The notes beneath the pieces are model-generated. The model made no database searches and had not been told where the DNA came from. It saw only the letters and a list, made by a program, of their open reading frames with translations. Below are positions 28,313 through 37,270 of a stretch of 64,000 nt of DNA, piece by piece (position 1 is the first letter of the stretch; every line of letters begins with the position of its first letter). Origin of the DNA: Ectopseudomonas composti (lineage in GTDB: Bacteria > Pseudomonadota > Gammaproteobacteria > Pseudomonadales > Pseudomonadaceae); assembly GCF_001567565.1 (NCBI RefSeq), contig NZ_LSSW01000028.1, positions 248,001-312,000 on the forward strand, written 5' to 3'. A program made the translations under genes and the position numbers.

Positions 28313-30109
28313 TCAGGCCTTTTCGGCCGCAGGTGGTGTCGGCTCGAGCAGCGCCTGGCGTTTGTCGCGGCGCCACTGGATGACGATGAGCAGCAGCGTG
28401 GGGATGCCCATCAATGCGGTGGCGAGGAAGAAGTGTGCATAACCGAGGTTTTCCACCATCACGCCGGAGTAGCCGCCAATCAGGCGCGGTAGCAGCAGCA
28501 TGATGGAGCTGAGCAGGGCGTATTGGGTGGCGGAGAACTTCAGGTTGGTCAGGCTCGACAGGTAGGCGACGAACGCCGAGGTGGCCAGGCCTGCGCTGAA
28601 GTTGTCGCAGCTGATGGTGACGACCAGCATGTTCAGATGCGCGCCCATGCCCACCAGGGCCATGAACAGCAGGTTGGTCGCCGCCGAGGCTGCGGCGCCG
28701 ATCAGCAGAATCGGCATGATGCCGAAACGCACGATCAGCAGCCCCCCGGCGCCGGCGCCGAGCAGGGTCATCACCAGGCCGAAGACCTTGCTGACGCTGG
28801 CGATCTGCTCCTTGGTGAAGCCCTGATCGATGTAGAAGACGTTGGCCATCACCCCCATCACGGTATCGGACAGGCGATAGGTGGCGATCAGGCTGAGCAA
28901 CAGCAGCGCCTGCCAGCGATAACGCACGATGAAGTCGTTGATCGGTGTGAGCACCGGCGCCATGCCGCCCCAGAACAGGCTGGATATCGACAGGCTGGTG
29001 AGCAAGGTATAGAGCAATGCGCGCAGGAAGGCGCGGTCGTAGTACAGCAGATCCTGCAGGCTCAGCTGGCCCTGGAAGAACAGGTTGAGGTCGCTTTCGT
29101 AGAACTGGGTGACCATCGCTGGAATGGCGATCAGCAGGATGATCAGCAGCAGTACGGACAACAGCTGATGGAAGAAGCCGTACTTCGCCGCCGCGGTTTT
29201 CAGCACCGGTGCCAGGCCGCCCCAGAACAAGCCGGACGCGCAGACGCAGGCCAGGGTGCTGTAGAGCATGGCGCGCAGGAAGGCGCGATCGTTGTAGAGC
29301 AGCTCCTGCATGCTGACGTCGCCGACCACCATCGCTACCAGATCGCTCTGGTAGAACTGGATGAACATGGTCGGCACGGAGATGACCAGTACGATCACTG
29401 CACTGATCGCCAGCAACTGATGGAAGAATCCGTGCTTGGGTGGGGCGGCCTGAATGTGCGGTGGTGCCGGTGGCTCGCGCATCCAGATCGAGGTGAGCAG
29501 GCCCGGCAGCATCAGCAGCGCGAACACCAGGTAGGTGCCGGCCCAGGCGCTGAACTGGTAGTCCTTGGCGGTCGAACCGAAACCCTCGGCAAAGTACAGC
29601 GCACCGGCGGTGGCCAGCAGTGCGGCGACGCGGTAGCCGGTCATGTAGGCAGCAGCCAGCGCGGCCTGGTGTTCGTCGCCGAGAATCTCCAGGCGATAGG
29701 CGTCGACGGCGATGTCCTGGGTGGCCGAGGCGAACGCCACCAGTACGGCCAGGGCGACCAGCGCGGACAGGTGCGTCTGCGGATCGTAGTTGGCCATGCC
29801 GATCAGGCCGATGGCGACCAGCCCCTGTGACAACACCAGCCACGAGCGGCGCCGGCCGAGCTTGCCCAGCAGCGGCAGGCGCCACTGGTCGAGCATCGGC
29901 GCCCACACCCATTTGAAGGCGTAGGCCAGGCCGATGAGGCTGGCGAAACCGATGGTTTCGCGCGCCACACCGGCTTCGCGCAGCCATACCGAGAGCGTCG
30001 AGAACACCAGCATGTAGGGCAGGCCGGCGGCGAACCCCAGAAGCAGAAGAGCCAGTGTGGCGGGATTGGCATAGGTGGCGAGGGCTTCTCGCCAGGATTT
30101 GCGTGGCAT
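28313..30109 (-). CDS. ampG: Muropeptide permease AmpG with internal duplication
   Basis: 598 aa MFS transporter that imports GlcNAc-anhydroMurNAc-peptides for wall recycling and for AmpC induction signals. The N-terminal half matches AmpG (LPYMLVFSTLSVWL, GFASLIGLAYAFKW, SATQDIAVDAYR). Like the long P. aeruginosa form, it is about 100 residues longer than the E. coli protein. The excess is an 84-codon tandem repeat at 29186-29437 and 28934-29185. Both units run from K(H/Y)GFFHQLL through DRAFLRA to LFWGG(L/M)APVL. Confidence 0.93.
   Translation of the reverse strand: MPRKSWREALATYANPATLALLLLGFAAGLPYMLVFSTLSVWLREAGVARETIGFASLIGLAYAFKWVWAPMLDQWRLPLLGKLGRRRSWLVLSQGLVAIGLIGMANYDPQTHLSALVALAVLVAFASATQDIAVDAYRLEILGDEHQAALAAAYMTGYRVAALLATAGALYFAEGFGSTAKDYQFSAWAGTYLVFALLMLPGLLTSIWMREPPAPPHIQAAPPKHGFFHQLLAISAVIVLVISVPTMFIQFYQSDLVAMVVGDVSMQELLYNDRAFLRAMLYSTLACVCASGLFWGGLAPVLKTAAAKYGFFHQLLSVLLLIILLIAIPAMVTQFYESDLNLFFQGQLSLQDLLYYDRAFLRALLYTLLTSLSISSLFWGGMAPVLTPINDFIVRYRWQALLLLSLIATYRLSDTVMGVMANVFYIDQGFTKEQIASVSKVFGLVMTLLGAGAGGLLIVRFGIMPILLIGAAASAATNLLFMALVGMGAHLNMLVVTISCDNFSAGLATSAFVAYLSSLTNLKFSATQYALLSSIMLLLPRLIGGYSGVMVENLGYAHFFLATALMGIPTLLLIVIQWRRDKRQALLEPTPPAAEKA
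28934..29437 (-). repeat. In-gene tandem duplication in ampG (2 x 252 bp)
   Basis: Unit 1 is 29437-29186 and unit 2 is 29185-28934 (read on the - strand), each 84 codons. Both encode K(H/Y)GFFHQLL, a hydrophobic helix, (Y/E)SDL, the stretch LL.-Y.DRAFLRA, and LFWGG.APVL. Divergence at many codons shows the duplication is old rather than recent. Confidence 0.85.
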
Positions 30110-30148
30110 CAGGCTCGAATCTGGGGTGGAAAATGAATAGCGCGCACT

Positions 30149-30523
30149 CTAACTGCTGTGCTCCATCGGGCGCCAGCCGTGACGACGCATATCCACACGT
30201 TCGTTCAGGATGCTGATGCCCTCTGCGCGCAGGCGCGCCCGTTGTTCGGCGCCGGAAGGGCTACCTGCGGCCAGGCTCAGGCGGCCGCCAGCGGCGATTA
30301 CCCGATGCCAGGGCAGCGTGGTGCCATCCGGCAACTGGCTGAGCGTGCGCCCGACCCAGCGCGCGGCGCGGCCCAGGCCAGCCAGCTGCGCCAGCTCACC
30401 GTAGCTGACGACCTTGCCTGGCGGCACTTGCGCCAGCACCAGATACAGCGCTTCACGGCGTGCCTCGACGCTTGCCGGTGGCGGTGCCGGCCGTGCAGAC
30501 TCTGGCGGTTTCGTCTTGCTCAT
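30149..30523 (-). CDS. MGMT-family alkyltransferase-like protein (ATL)
   Basis: 124 aa from ATG 30523 (AAGGA eight bases upstream). It has the DNA-binding fold of O6-alkylguanine-DNA alkyltransferase: VPPGKVVSYGELAQLAG and the helix-turn-helix GRAARWVGRTLS. The active-site PCHRV is PWHRV here, so Trp replaces the alkyl-accepting cysteine. ATL proteins of this type bind alkylated bases and hand them to nucleotide excision repair (family knowledge). Divergent from the DUF481 gene; the two starts are 17 bases apart. Confidence 0.9.
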   Translation of the reverse strand: MSKTKPPESARPAPPPASVEARREALYLVLAQVPPGKVVSYGELAQLAGLGRAARWVGRTLSQLPDGTTLPWHRVIAAGGRLSLAAGSPSGAEQRARLRAEGISILNERVDMRRHGWRPMEHSS

Positions 30524-30539
30524 AGGATGCATCCTTAAC

Positions 30540-31532
30540 ATGCGCGTACTGGTCGCCTTGTTCCTCATTGCCCTGGCTGTCCCGGTCTGGGCCGATACCG
30601 TCTGGCTGGACAACGGTGATCGTCTCAGCGGTGACATCATTCTGCTCGACGGCGGCAAGCTGGCGCTCAAGACCAAATACGCCGGCCAGGTGCTGATCGA
30701 CTGGAAGGATATCGATACCCTCAGTTCGGACAAGCCCCTGCTGGTGCGCCGCAGCGGTTTCGACAACGAACGCAGCGAAAGGTTGGCCGCCGCCGGCAGC
30801 GGCATGGTCCGGGTTCAGGGTGAGCGCGAGTACACCTTGCCGCTGGCGCAGATCAAGCGGCTGGTGCCGCCACGGCCGTTGCTCGAGGACCGCCTCTGGG
30901 AAGGCAACCTCGACGCCAAGCTGGACATGAAGCGCAACCAGAACGACGTTGACGAGTGGAAGCTCAAGGGCAACACGCGGGTCGAACATGGGCGTTGGCG
31001 GCATGTGCTCAGTGGCGAGCTGGAGCGTGAAACCAAGAACGACAGGAAGGTCGAGGACAACTGGGAGCTGGAGTACGACCTTGATCGCTTTTTCACCGAG
31101 CACTGGTTCTGGCGGGTGGGGGCGCAGCAGGCCGAGGATGAGTTCGAAACCGTCGACCGCCAGCGCATCGTCGGCACCGGGCCCGGGTATCGCTTCTGGG
31201 ACGATGAACTGGGGCGCTTCGATCTGATCGGCCAGTTCAATCGTGTGCGCCTGGAGTCGGACGTCGCCGACCTGGCCTTCAACACCACCTCGCTGGAGCT
31301 GGACTACAAACGCCTGCTGTGGGGCACGCGGCTGGAGTTCTATGCCAACGCCGAATTGCAGGTCCCGCACATCGACGAGATCGATTATGTGCTCGATAGC
31401 GAGTTCGGCCTGCGCTATCGACTCAACCAGTGGGCCCGCCTGTCGCTGCTCTATGAGCTGGATCAGCTGCGCGCGCAGGGGCAGACCGTGTCGGACCGGC
31501 ATTACTTGATCGGTGTGGGCGTCGGCTGGTGA
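30540..31532 (+). CDS. DUF481 family outer membrane-type protein (first of tandem pair)
   Basis: 330 aa from ATG 30540. A signal peptide of ~19 residues ends VWA before DTVWL. An N-terminal ~95-residue domain with DTVWLDNGDRLSG precedes the DUF481 region (~110-330), rich in alternating Trp/Tyr beta strands (RWRHVLSG, NWELEYDLDRFFTEHWFWR, GTGPGYRFWDDELG) and ending with the aromatic GVGVGW, typical of an outer membrane barrel C-terminus. Function unknown. It is a paralogue of the next gene. Confidence 0.85.
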   Translation: MRVLVALFLIALAVPVWADTVWLDNGDRLSGDIILLDGGKLALKTKYAGQVLIDWKDIDTLSSDKPLLVRRSGFDNERSERLAAAGSGMVRVQGEREYTLPLAQIKRLVPPRPLLEDRLWEGNLDAKLDMKRNQNDVDEWKLKGNTRVEHGRWRHVLSGELERETKNDRKVEDNWELEYDLDRFFTEHWFWRVGAQQAEDEFETVDRQRIVGTGPGYRFWDDELGRFDLIGQFNRVRLESDVADLAFNTTSLELDYKRLLWGTRLEFYANAELQVPHIDEIDYVLDSEFGLRYRLNQWARLSLLYELDQLRAQGQTVSDRHYLIGVGVGW

Positions 31533-31562
31533 GCCCCCTCGGCGCAGCAGCATTCGACGGGG

Positions 31563-31592
31563 CGCCGCCCGACGGATCGCCGCCCGACGGAA
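31563..31592. repeat. Two tandem 15 bp units between the DUF481 genes
   Basis: CGCCGCCCGACGGA occurs at 31563-31576 and again at 31578-31591, a 15-base period with one differing last base. The 159-base gap otherwise shows no clear promoter; an AT-rich GGATAATG near 31650 could be a -10. Confidence 0.6.
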
Positions 31593-31691
31593 AAAGCTGA
31601 ACTCTGCGTATCCTGGTCGGTCAGCTGTTGCTCTCGCGCCGGGGTTGCGGATAATGCCCGGCTTTCGCCCACCAACGCCCTTGCCCAACTT

Positions 31692-32705
31692 ATGTCGCGC
31701 TCTACATCGCTGTCCCTGCTAGGCCTGAGCATCGCTCTGTGCAGTTCCGCCGCTTTCGCCGATACCGTCTGGTTGAAGAACGGTGACCGTCTCTCCGGCA
31801 CCATCCGCTTCTTCGATGGCAGCAGACTGCTGCTGGAAACCGACTACGGCGGCTCCATTCCGCTGGACTGGAAGAAAATCGCCACCCTGGAGAGTGACCA
31901 CGAGTTGCTGGTCAAGCTCGGGCCGGTGGAGGGTGAGCGTGCCAAATCGCTGCTGGCCGCCGAGCCTGGCAAGGTCACGCTGGCCAATGGCGAGGCGCCG
32001 AAGACCATCGAGTTGACGCAGATCGAGCAGATCATGAAGCCCAAGCCGCTGGTGGAGGATTTCACCTGGAAGGGCAACATCGACCTGGGGCTGGACTACA
32101 AGCGCGGTGAGCGCGACTCCGATGACTATGACGTCGACATCAAGACCCAGGCCCGTCACGGCCGCTGGCGGCACAACGCGCTCGCCGAGTACAACCGCGA
32201 GCTGAAAGATGACGTGGTCAGCACCGACAACTGGAATGCCGAGTACGCACTCGACCGCTTCCTCACGGAAAAGTGGTTCTGGCAGGGGCGGTTCGAGTAC
32301 AAGCGCGATCGCATCGAGGAGGTGGAGCGTCAGCGCACCCTCGGTACCGGTCCCGGTTATCAGTTCTGGGATGATGAGCTGGGTGCGTTTTCCATCGCCA
32401 CCCTGGCCAACCGCAGCGATTACCGCTACAGCAATGGCGAGCAGGATCGCTTCTACGCCATGAGCGTGAAGTGGGACTACAACCGCTACCTGGTCGGCAA
32501 GACTGTCCAGCTGTTCAGCGTCGGCGAGGTTGGCCGGCCGCTCAGTGGCGCGGCTGACTACAGCCTGGATGCCGAGATCGGCCTGCGCTACAAGGTGACC
32601 GACTGGGCCTCGCTGAACGTGAAGGCCGAGAAGGACATGGTCAGTGGCGCCGAGGGTGATCTGGATGAAACCCGCTACACCCTGGGTTTCGGCGTTGGCT
32701 GGTAA
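31692..32705 (+). CDS. DUF481 family outer membrane-type protein (second of tandem pair)
   Basis: 337 aa. The signal peptide ends AAFA before DTVWLKNGDRLSG; the remainder follows the same layout as its upstream neighbour (RWRHNALAEYNRE, NWNAEYALDRFLTEKWFWQ, GTGPGYQFWDDELG, terminal GFGVGW). The two proteins share domain order and many motifs but differ in length and in charged loops, so the duplication is old. Likely an outer membrane beta-barrel protein of unknown function. A strong terminator follows. Confidence 0.85.
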   Translation: MSRSTSLSLLGLSIALCSSAAFADTVWLKNGDRLSGTIRFFDGSRLLLETDYGGSIPLDWKKIATLESDHELLVKLGPVEGERAKSLLAAEPGKVTLANGEAPKTIELTQIEQIMKPKPLVEDFTWKGNIDLGLDYKRGERDSDDYDVDIKTQARHGRWRHNALAEYNRELKDDVVSTDNWNAEYALDRFLTEKWFWQGRFEYKRDRIEEVERQRTLGTGPGYQFWDDELGAFSIATLANRSDYRYSNGEQDRFYAMSVKWDYNRYLVGKTVQLFSVGEVGRPLSGAADYSLDAEIGLRYKVTDWASLNVKAEKDMVSGAEGDLDETRYTLGFGVGW

Positions 32706-32726
32706 GTTCTGACGTCGTTGCATACG

Positions 32727-32756
32727 AAAAAGCCCTCGATCATCGCGGGCTTTTTC
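32727..32756. terminator. Bidirectional terminator, DUF481/uraA
   Basis: Stem AAAAAGCCC/GGGCTTTTT with an inner CGAT/ATCG pairing; T-runs on both sides. It separates the convergent DUF481 gene and uraA. Confidence 0.9.
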
Positions 32757-32769
32757 TTGGGCGGCGAAA

Positions 32770-34032
32770 TCACGCCTCTTCCGTGTCCCGTTTGCGCCAG
32801 CCGTCGCCGCCTGGCAGTACTAGGTTGAGCAGCAGGGCGCTGATGGCGCACAGGGAAATGCCCGACAGGGCGAATTCCTTGCCGCCGATGACCATGCCGC
32901 CGATGCCGAACACCAGAGTCACCGATACGATGATCAGGTTGCGGGCTTCCGACAGGTCGACCTGATGGCGGATCAGGGTGTTGAGGCCAACCACAGCGAT
33001 GGAGCCGAACAGCAGGCAGAGAATGCCGCCCATCACTGGTACCGGAATGCTTTGCAGGGCGACACCGAATTTGCCGATGAAGGCCAGGGCGATGGCGAAC
33101 ACCGCTGCCCAGGTCATGATCTTCGGGTTGTAGCTCTTGGTCAGCATCACTGCGCCGGTGACTTCGGCGTAGGTGGTGTTGGGTGGGCCGCCGAACAAAC
33201 CGGCTGCCGAGGTGGCCAGACCGTCGCCGAGCAGGGTGCGATGCAGGCCGGGCTGCTTGACGAAGTTCTTGCCGGTGACGTTACCGATCGCCACTACGCC
33301 GCCGATGTGCTCGATGGCCGGTGCCAGGGCTACCGGCACCATATAGAGGATGGCGCCCCAGTGCAGTTCTGGTGCGATGAACTTCGGCACGGCCAGCCAG
33401 GACGCCTGGTGCACGGCGCTGGTGTCGATCACCCCGAGCAGGGCAGCGATGGCGCAACCGACCGCGATACCGGCGAGGATCGGCACCAGGCGGAAGATGC
33501 CGCGCCCCAGCACCGCGACCAGCAGGGTGGTGATCAGTGCCGGCATCGAAATCATCATCGCGGTGCTGTAAGGCACCAGTTCGACGCTGCCGTCCCCGGC
33601 CTTGCCCATGGCCATGTTGACCGCCACGGGCGACAGCGCCAGACCGATGGAGATGATCACGGGGGCGATCACCACTGGCGGCAGCAGGCGGTCGATGAAG
33701 CTCGGGCCGCGTAGTTTGACCACCATCGACAGCAGGATGTAGACCAGGCCTGCCGCGATGATCCCGCCCATTACGGCCGGTAGGCCGAACTCGCCCTTGG
33801 CCGCCAGAATCGGCGCGATGAAGGCGAAGCTGGAGGCCAGGAACACCGGCACCTGACGCTTGGTCACCAGTTGGAACAGGAGGGTGCCGATACCGGCGGT
33901 GAACAGGGCGACGTTAGGGTCCATGCCGGTGATCAGCGGCATCAGCACCAGGGCGCCGAAGGCCACGAACAGCATCTGTGCCCCGGAAATGCCCTGGCGC
34001 CAAAGCGGATCCTTGAATTCCGTCTGCGACAT
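32770..34032 (-). CDS. uraA: Uracil permease UraA
   Basis: 420 aa from ATG 34032, two bases below the upp stop codon. A NAT/NCS2 family transporter with about 14 hydrophobic segments. The conserved TM8 motif appears as APAIEHIGGVVAIGNVTG (Glu-His-Ile-Gly), and TM10 has LFGGPPNTTYAEV. It imports uracil with protons. The pair upp-uraA takes up uracil and converts it to UMP. Confidence 0.94.
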   Translation of the reverse strand: MSQTEFKDPLWRQGISGAQMLFVAFGALVLMPLITGMDPNVALFTAGIGTLLFQLVTKRQVPVFLASSFAFIAPILAAKGEFGLPAVMGGIIAAGLVYILLSMVVKLRGPSFIDRLLPPVVIAPVIISIGLALSPVAVNMAMGKAGDGSVELVPYSTAMMISMPALITTLLVAVLGRGIFRLVPILAGIAVGCAIAALLGVIDTSAVHQASWLAVPKFIAPELHWGAILYMVPVALAPAIEHIGGVVAIGNVTGKNFVKQPGLHRTLLGDGLATSAAGLFGGPPNTTYAEVTGAVMLTKSYNPKIMTWAAVFAIALAFIGKFGVALQSIPVPVMGGILCLLFGSIAVVGLNTLIRHQVDLSEARNLIIVSVTLVFGIGGMVIGGKEFALSGISLCAISALLLNLVLPGGDGWRKRDTEEA

Positions 34033-34033
34033 G

Positions 34034-34672
34034 TCAGGCGTCCTTCTGCTTGGTGCCGAAGATCTTGTCGCCGGCATCGCCCAGGCCCGGAATGATGTAG
34101 CCGTGCTCGTTCAGGCACTGATCGATGGAGGCGGTGAAGATGGTCACGTCCGGGTGAGCCTGCTCGACGGCCTTGATGCCTTCCGGAGCGGCAACCAAGA
34201 CCATGGCGCGGATGTCCTTGCAGCCGGCTTTTTTCAGCAGATCGATGGTGGCGACCATCGAGCCGCCGGTGGCCAGCATCGGGTCGATGATCAGCGCCAG
34301 GCGCGAGTCGATTTCCGGCGCGAGCTTTTCCAGGTAGGTGTGCGCTTCGAGGGTTTCCTCGTTGCGCGCGACACCCACGGCGCTGACCTTGGCGCCGGGG
34401 ATCAGGCTGAGCACGCCGTCGAGCATGCCGATGCCGGCGCGCAGGATGGGCACCACGGTGATTTTCTTGCCGGCGATCTTCTCGACCTGCACGGTGCCTG
34501 CCCAGCCTTCGATGTCGTAGGCTTCCAATGGCAGGTCGTTGGTGGCTTCATAAGTCAGCAGGGCGCCCACTTCCTGGGCCAGCTCACGGAAATTCTTGGT
34601 GCTGATATCGGCGCGGCGCATCAGGCCGATCTTGTGACGGATCAGCGGGTGGCGGATCTCGCGAGTGGGCAT
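34034..34672 (-). CDS. upp: Uracil phosphoribosyltransferase Upp
   Basis: 212 aa from ATG 34672, giving [16 protein letters not shown]; the open frame further upstream does not fit the family. It makes UMP from uracil and PRPP. The PRPP-binding loop is [10 protein letters not shown] and the C-terminal uracil-binding part is [13 protein letters not shown]. Co-transcribed with uraA one base downstream. Confidence 0.96.
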   Translation of the reverse strand: MPTREIRHPLIRHKIGLMRRADISTKNFRELAQEVGALLTYEATNDLPLEAYDIEGWAGTVQVEKIAGKKITVVPILRAGIGMLDGVLSLIPGAKVSAVGVARNEETLEAHTYLEKLAPEIDSRLALIIDPMLATGGSMVATIDLLKKAGCKDIRAMVLVAAPEGIKAVEQAHPDVTIFTASIDQCLNEHGYIIPGLGDAGDKIFGTKQKDA

Positions 34673-34720
34673 GGGCTGGGATCTCCAACGGGGCTCTGGG
34701 AAAAATCGCGTTAGATTAAA

Positions 34721-34736
34721 GCATTGCTCATGCCAA
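34721..34736 (-). promoter_or_regulatory. Candidate sigma54 (-24/-12) promoter for upp-uraA
   Basis: On the - strand, TTGGCATGAGCAATGC has GG and GC separated by exactly ten bases, the spacing required for RpoN promoters (consensus TGGCAC-N5-TTGC). It ends about 49 bases before the upp start. A convincing sigma70 pair is not seen in the same stretch. Prediction only. Confidence 0.35.
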
Positions 34737-34910
34737 GTGGTGGGTGACTGATGAGTCACAGCGTCCTGCGCTGCGCATCGGCTACGCTGGTCAGGCGATA
34801 CTTGGCAAGTGCTGCACGGGTCTGTACCTTTGCCCGCTTTTATTTGACGACTCGATCAGCTTTCAGGCTGTTCGCCGCCATTCATCAGTCCGATCAAGAG
34901 AGAGCTCATC

Positions 34911-35468
34911 ATGTCCGCCGATCTCGCGCACATTCGCCAAATCATGGCGGAAGCCGACTGCCTGTTCACCGAAGCCGAGGTGGAAGCGGCCATCGACAAG
35001 GTCGCCAGCCAGATCAACGCCGAGCTGGCCGAGTGCAATCCGGTGGTGTTCTGCGTAATGAACGGCGGCCTGATCTTCGCCGGCAAGCTGCTGACCAAGC
35101 TGAACTTCCCGCTGGAAGCGTCCTACCTGCACGCCACGCGCTACCGCAATGAAACCAGCGGTGGCGAGCTGTTCTGGAAGGCCAAGCCGGAAGTCTCCTT
35201 CATCGACCGCGACGTGCTGATCATCGACGACATCCTCGACGAAGGGCACACCCTGGGCGCGATCATCGATTTCTGCCGGCACGCTGGCGCACGTGCCGTG
35301 CACACCGCGGTGCTGATCGACAAGGAACATGACCGCAAGGCACGGCCTGATCTGAAGGCCGATTACATGGGCCTGCAGTGCATCGACCGTTACATCTTCG
35401 GTTACGGCATGGACTACAAGGGCTACTGGCGCAACGCCGCTGGCATCTTCGCGGTCAAGGGGCTGTAA
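34911..35468 (+). CDS. hpt: Hypoxanthine-guanine phosphoribosyltransferase
   Basis: 185 aa. The PRPP-binding motif VLIIDDILDEGHTL and the N-terminal VVFCVMNGGLIFAGKL are typical of HPRT. It salvages hypoxanthine and guanine to IMP/GMP. An AGAGAG purine stretch lies before ATG 34911. The 238-base gap to divergent upp contains a weak TTGGCA-17-TACCTT at 34802-34830 as a possible promoter. Together with upp/uraA it forms a small nucleobase-salvage group. Confidence 0.93.
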   Translation: MSADLAHIRQIMAEADCLFTEAEVEAAIDKVASQINAELAECNPVVFCVMNGGLIFAGKLLTKLNFPLEASYLHATRYRNETSGGELFWKAKPEVSFIDRDVLIIDDILDEGHTLGAIIDFCRHAGARAVHTAVLIDKEHDRKARPDLKADYMGLQCIDRYIFGYGMDYKGYWRNAAGIFAVKGL

Positions 35469-35488
35469 GCCTCTTTATCCTGATCCTT

Positions 35489-35512
35489 GGGCGCGGCTAA
35501 TGCGCCCTCTTG
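35489..35512. terminator. Weak hairpin terminator, hpt/SulP
   Basis: GGGCGC (35489-35494) pairs with GCGCCC (35502-35507) around GGCTAAT, followed by TCTTGTT. It lies between the convergent ends of hpt and the SulP gene. Confidence 0.45.
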
Positions 35513-35530
35513 TTCGCTGTCCGGCGTACC

Positions 35531-37270
35531 CTAGTCGGATGGCGTCTCTTGCGCTGCGTCATCCAGCCAGCGCAAGGCTTTCTCCCGCGCCTGCGGCAGA
35601 TCACGCACATAAGCCAGCTGCCCAGCACGTCGGTGAATGCCGGCGCGGCGCAGCTGCAGCCGGACCTGCGCAGTTGGGCCGCTGAGAATCAGGGCGATGC
35701 CCTGTTGGCGATAGTCGCGTAGCACGTTGTCCAGTGCCGCCAGGGCGGTCATGTCCAGCAGTGGCACGGCGCTGATGTCGACGATGACGACCCTTACCCC
35801 CGGGGTGAAACGCCGCAGCACGCTCAGCGCCTTTTCTGCCGCGCCGAAGAACAGCGGGCCGCGAATGGCGTAGGCCAGCACATGTGCGGGCAGGTCACGC
35901 AGGGCTTCTCGCTGTTGGCGGCTCAGTGCTGCGGTATCGGTCAGTTCGCTCATGCGCTTGATGAACAGCCCGGCCGCCAGCAGCAGGCCGACGCCGACGG
36001 CCAGCACCATGTCGAACAGCACCGTCAGCACCAGGCAGGTCAGCAGTACCAGCACGTCGCTGCGTGGAGCGATGCGCAGGGTATGGACCACATGCTGGGG
36101 CTCGCTCATGTTCCACGCCACCATCAGCAGCAGCGCGGCCAGGGCCGCCATGGGCAGATAGCTGAACAATGGGGCGAGCAGCAGAATCGCCGCCAGCACC
36201 ACGCCTGCATGCACCAGTGCCGCCACGGGAGAAAAGGCGCCTGCCCGCACGTTGGCTGCCGTGCGGGCTATGGCGGCGGTGGCGGTAATGCCGCCAAAGA
36301 AAGGAGCGGCCAGGTTGCCCAGGCCCTGGCCGATCAGTTCGGCATTGGGATCATGTTTGCTGCCGGTCATGCCGTCGGCGACGACGGCGCACAGCAGTGA
36401 CTCGATGGCGCCGAGCATGGCGATAGCGAAGGCCGGCGCCAGCAGCTGGCGGATCAGCTCGAATGACAGCACCAGTGGTTGGCCGTCGGCGCCCGGCAGA
36501 TTCCAGGGCAGCGCCAGGTCCGGCAGGAAAGGCGGGATGCCGGGATACTCGATGCCATCGAGCTGATAGCTGAAGCGCTCGCCCAGCGTCGCCACATGCA
36601 GGCCCAGCTGTTCCAGGGCAAGCGCGAGCAGGGCGCCGATCGCCAGGGCGACCAGGTGCGCGGGAATCTTCGGCACCAGGCGCGGCCAGATCAGCAGTGT
36701 TGCCAGGCATGCGACGCCGACCAGGCTGTCGCCAAGCTGCAGGCTGGGCAGGGCGTGAATCAACAGGTTCACCTGCTCCAGCAGGTGCTGGGGAGTGCCG
36801 GCCAGGTGCAGGCCGAACAGGTCCTTGATCTGCAGGACGGCGATGACGATGCCGATACCGGCGGTAAAGCCCAGCGTCACCGGATAAGGCACGAACTCGA
36901 TCAGGCGTCCGGCGCGCAGCAGACCCATGGCGATCAGGATCACGCCGGCCATCAGCGTGCACAGCAGCAATCCGCCGAGGCCGTATTGCTGAGTGATCGG
37001 CAGCAGGATCACCACGAAGGCGGCGGTGGGGCCGGATATGTTGAAGCGCGAGCCGCCGCATAGCGCGATCAGGGGCGCGGCGATCAGCACGGTGTAGAGG
37101 CCGTGCTGCGGCGCCACGCCCACGGCGATGGCCAGCGCCATGGCCAGCGGAATGGCGATGATGCCGACCGTCAGGCCGGCGCTGAGGTCGCCGCGCAGGG
37201 CCTTCCAGGAGTAGCCCGCGCGCAGGGTTTGGCGCCAGGCGGCGAACAGCGGTAACGATGGTCGTGACAT
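35531..37270 (-). CDS. SulP family anion transporter with STAS domain
   Basis: 579 aa. About 12-14 membrane helices in residues ~20-430 with the SulP signatures PLAMALAIAVGVAPQHGLYT, ISGPTAAFV and GGITATAAIARTAANVRAG. A cytoplasmic STAS domain follows (~445-570; VVIVDISAVPLLDMTALAALD). Relatives move sulfate, bicarbonate or C4-dicarboxylates (E. coli DauA/YchM); the substrate here is not determined. A perfect -10 (TATAAT on the - strand at 37295-37300) lies 25 bases upstream, without a good -35. Confidence 0.88.
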   Translation of the reverse strand: MSRPSLPLFAAWRQTLRAGYSWKALRGDLSAGLTVGIIAIPLAMALAIAVGVAPQHGLYTVLIAAPLIALCGGSRFNISGPTAAFVVILLPITQQYGLGGLLLCTLMAGVILIAMGLLRAGRLIEFVPYPVTLGFTAGIGIVIAVLQIKDLFGLHLAGTPQHLLEQVNLLIHALPSLQLGDSLVGVACLATLLIWPRLVPKIPAHLVALAIGALLALALEQLGLHVATLGERFSYQLDGIEYPGIPPFLPDLALPWNLPGADGQPLVLSFELIRQLLAPAFAIAMLGAIESLLCAVVADGMTGSKHDPNAELIGQGLGNLAAPFFGGITATAAIARTAANVRAGAFSPVAALVHAGVVLAAILLLAPLFSYLPMAALAALLLMVAWNMSEPQHVVHTLRIAPRSDVLVLLTCLVLTVLFDMVLAVGVGLLLAAGLFIKRMSELTDTAALSRQQREALRDLPAHVLAYAIRGPLFFGAAEKALSVLRRFTPGVRVVIVDISAVPLLDMTALAALDNVLRDYRQQGIALILSGPTAQVRLQLRRAGIHRRAGQLAYVRDLPQAREKALRWLDDAAQETPSD

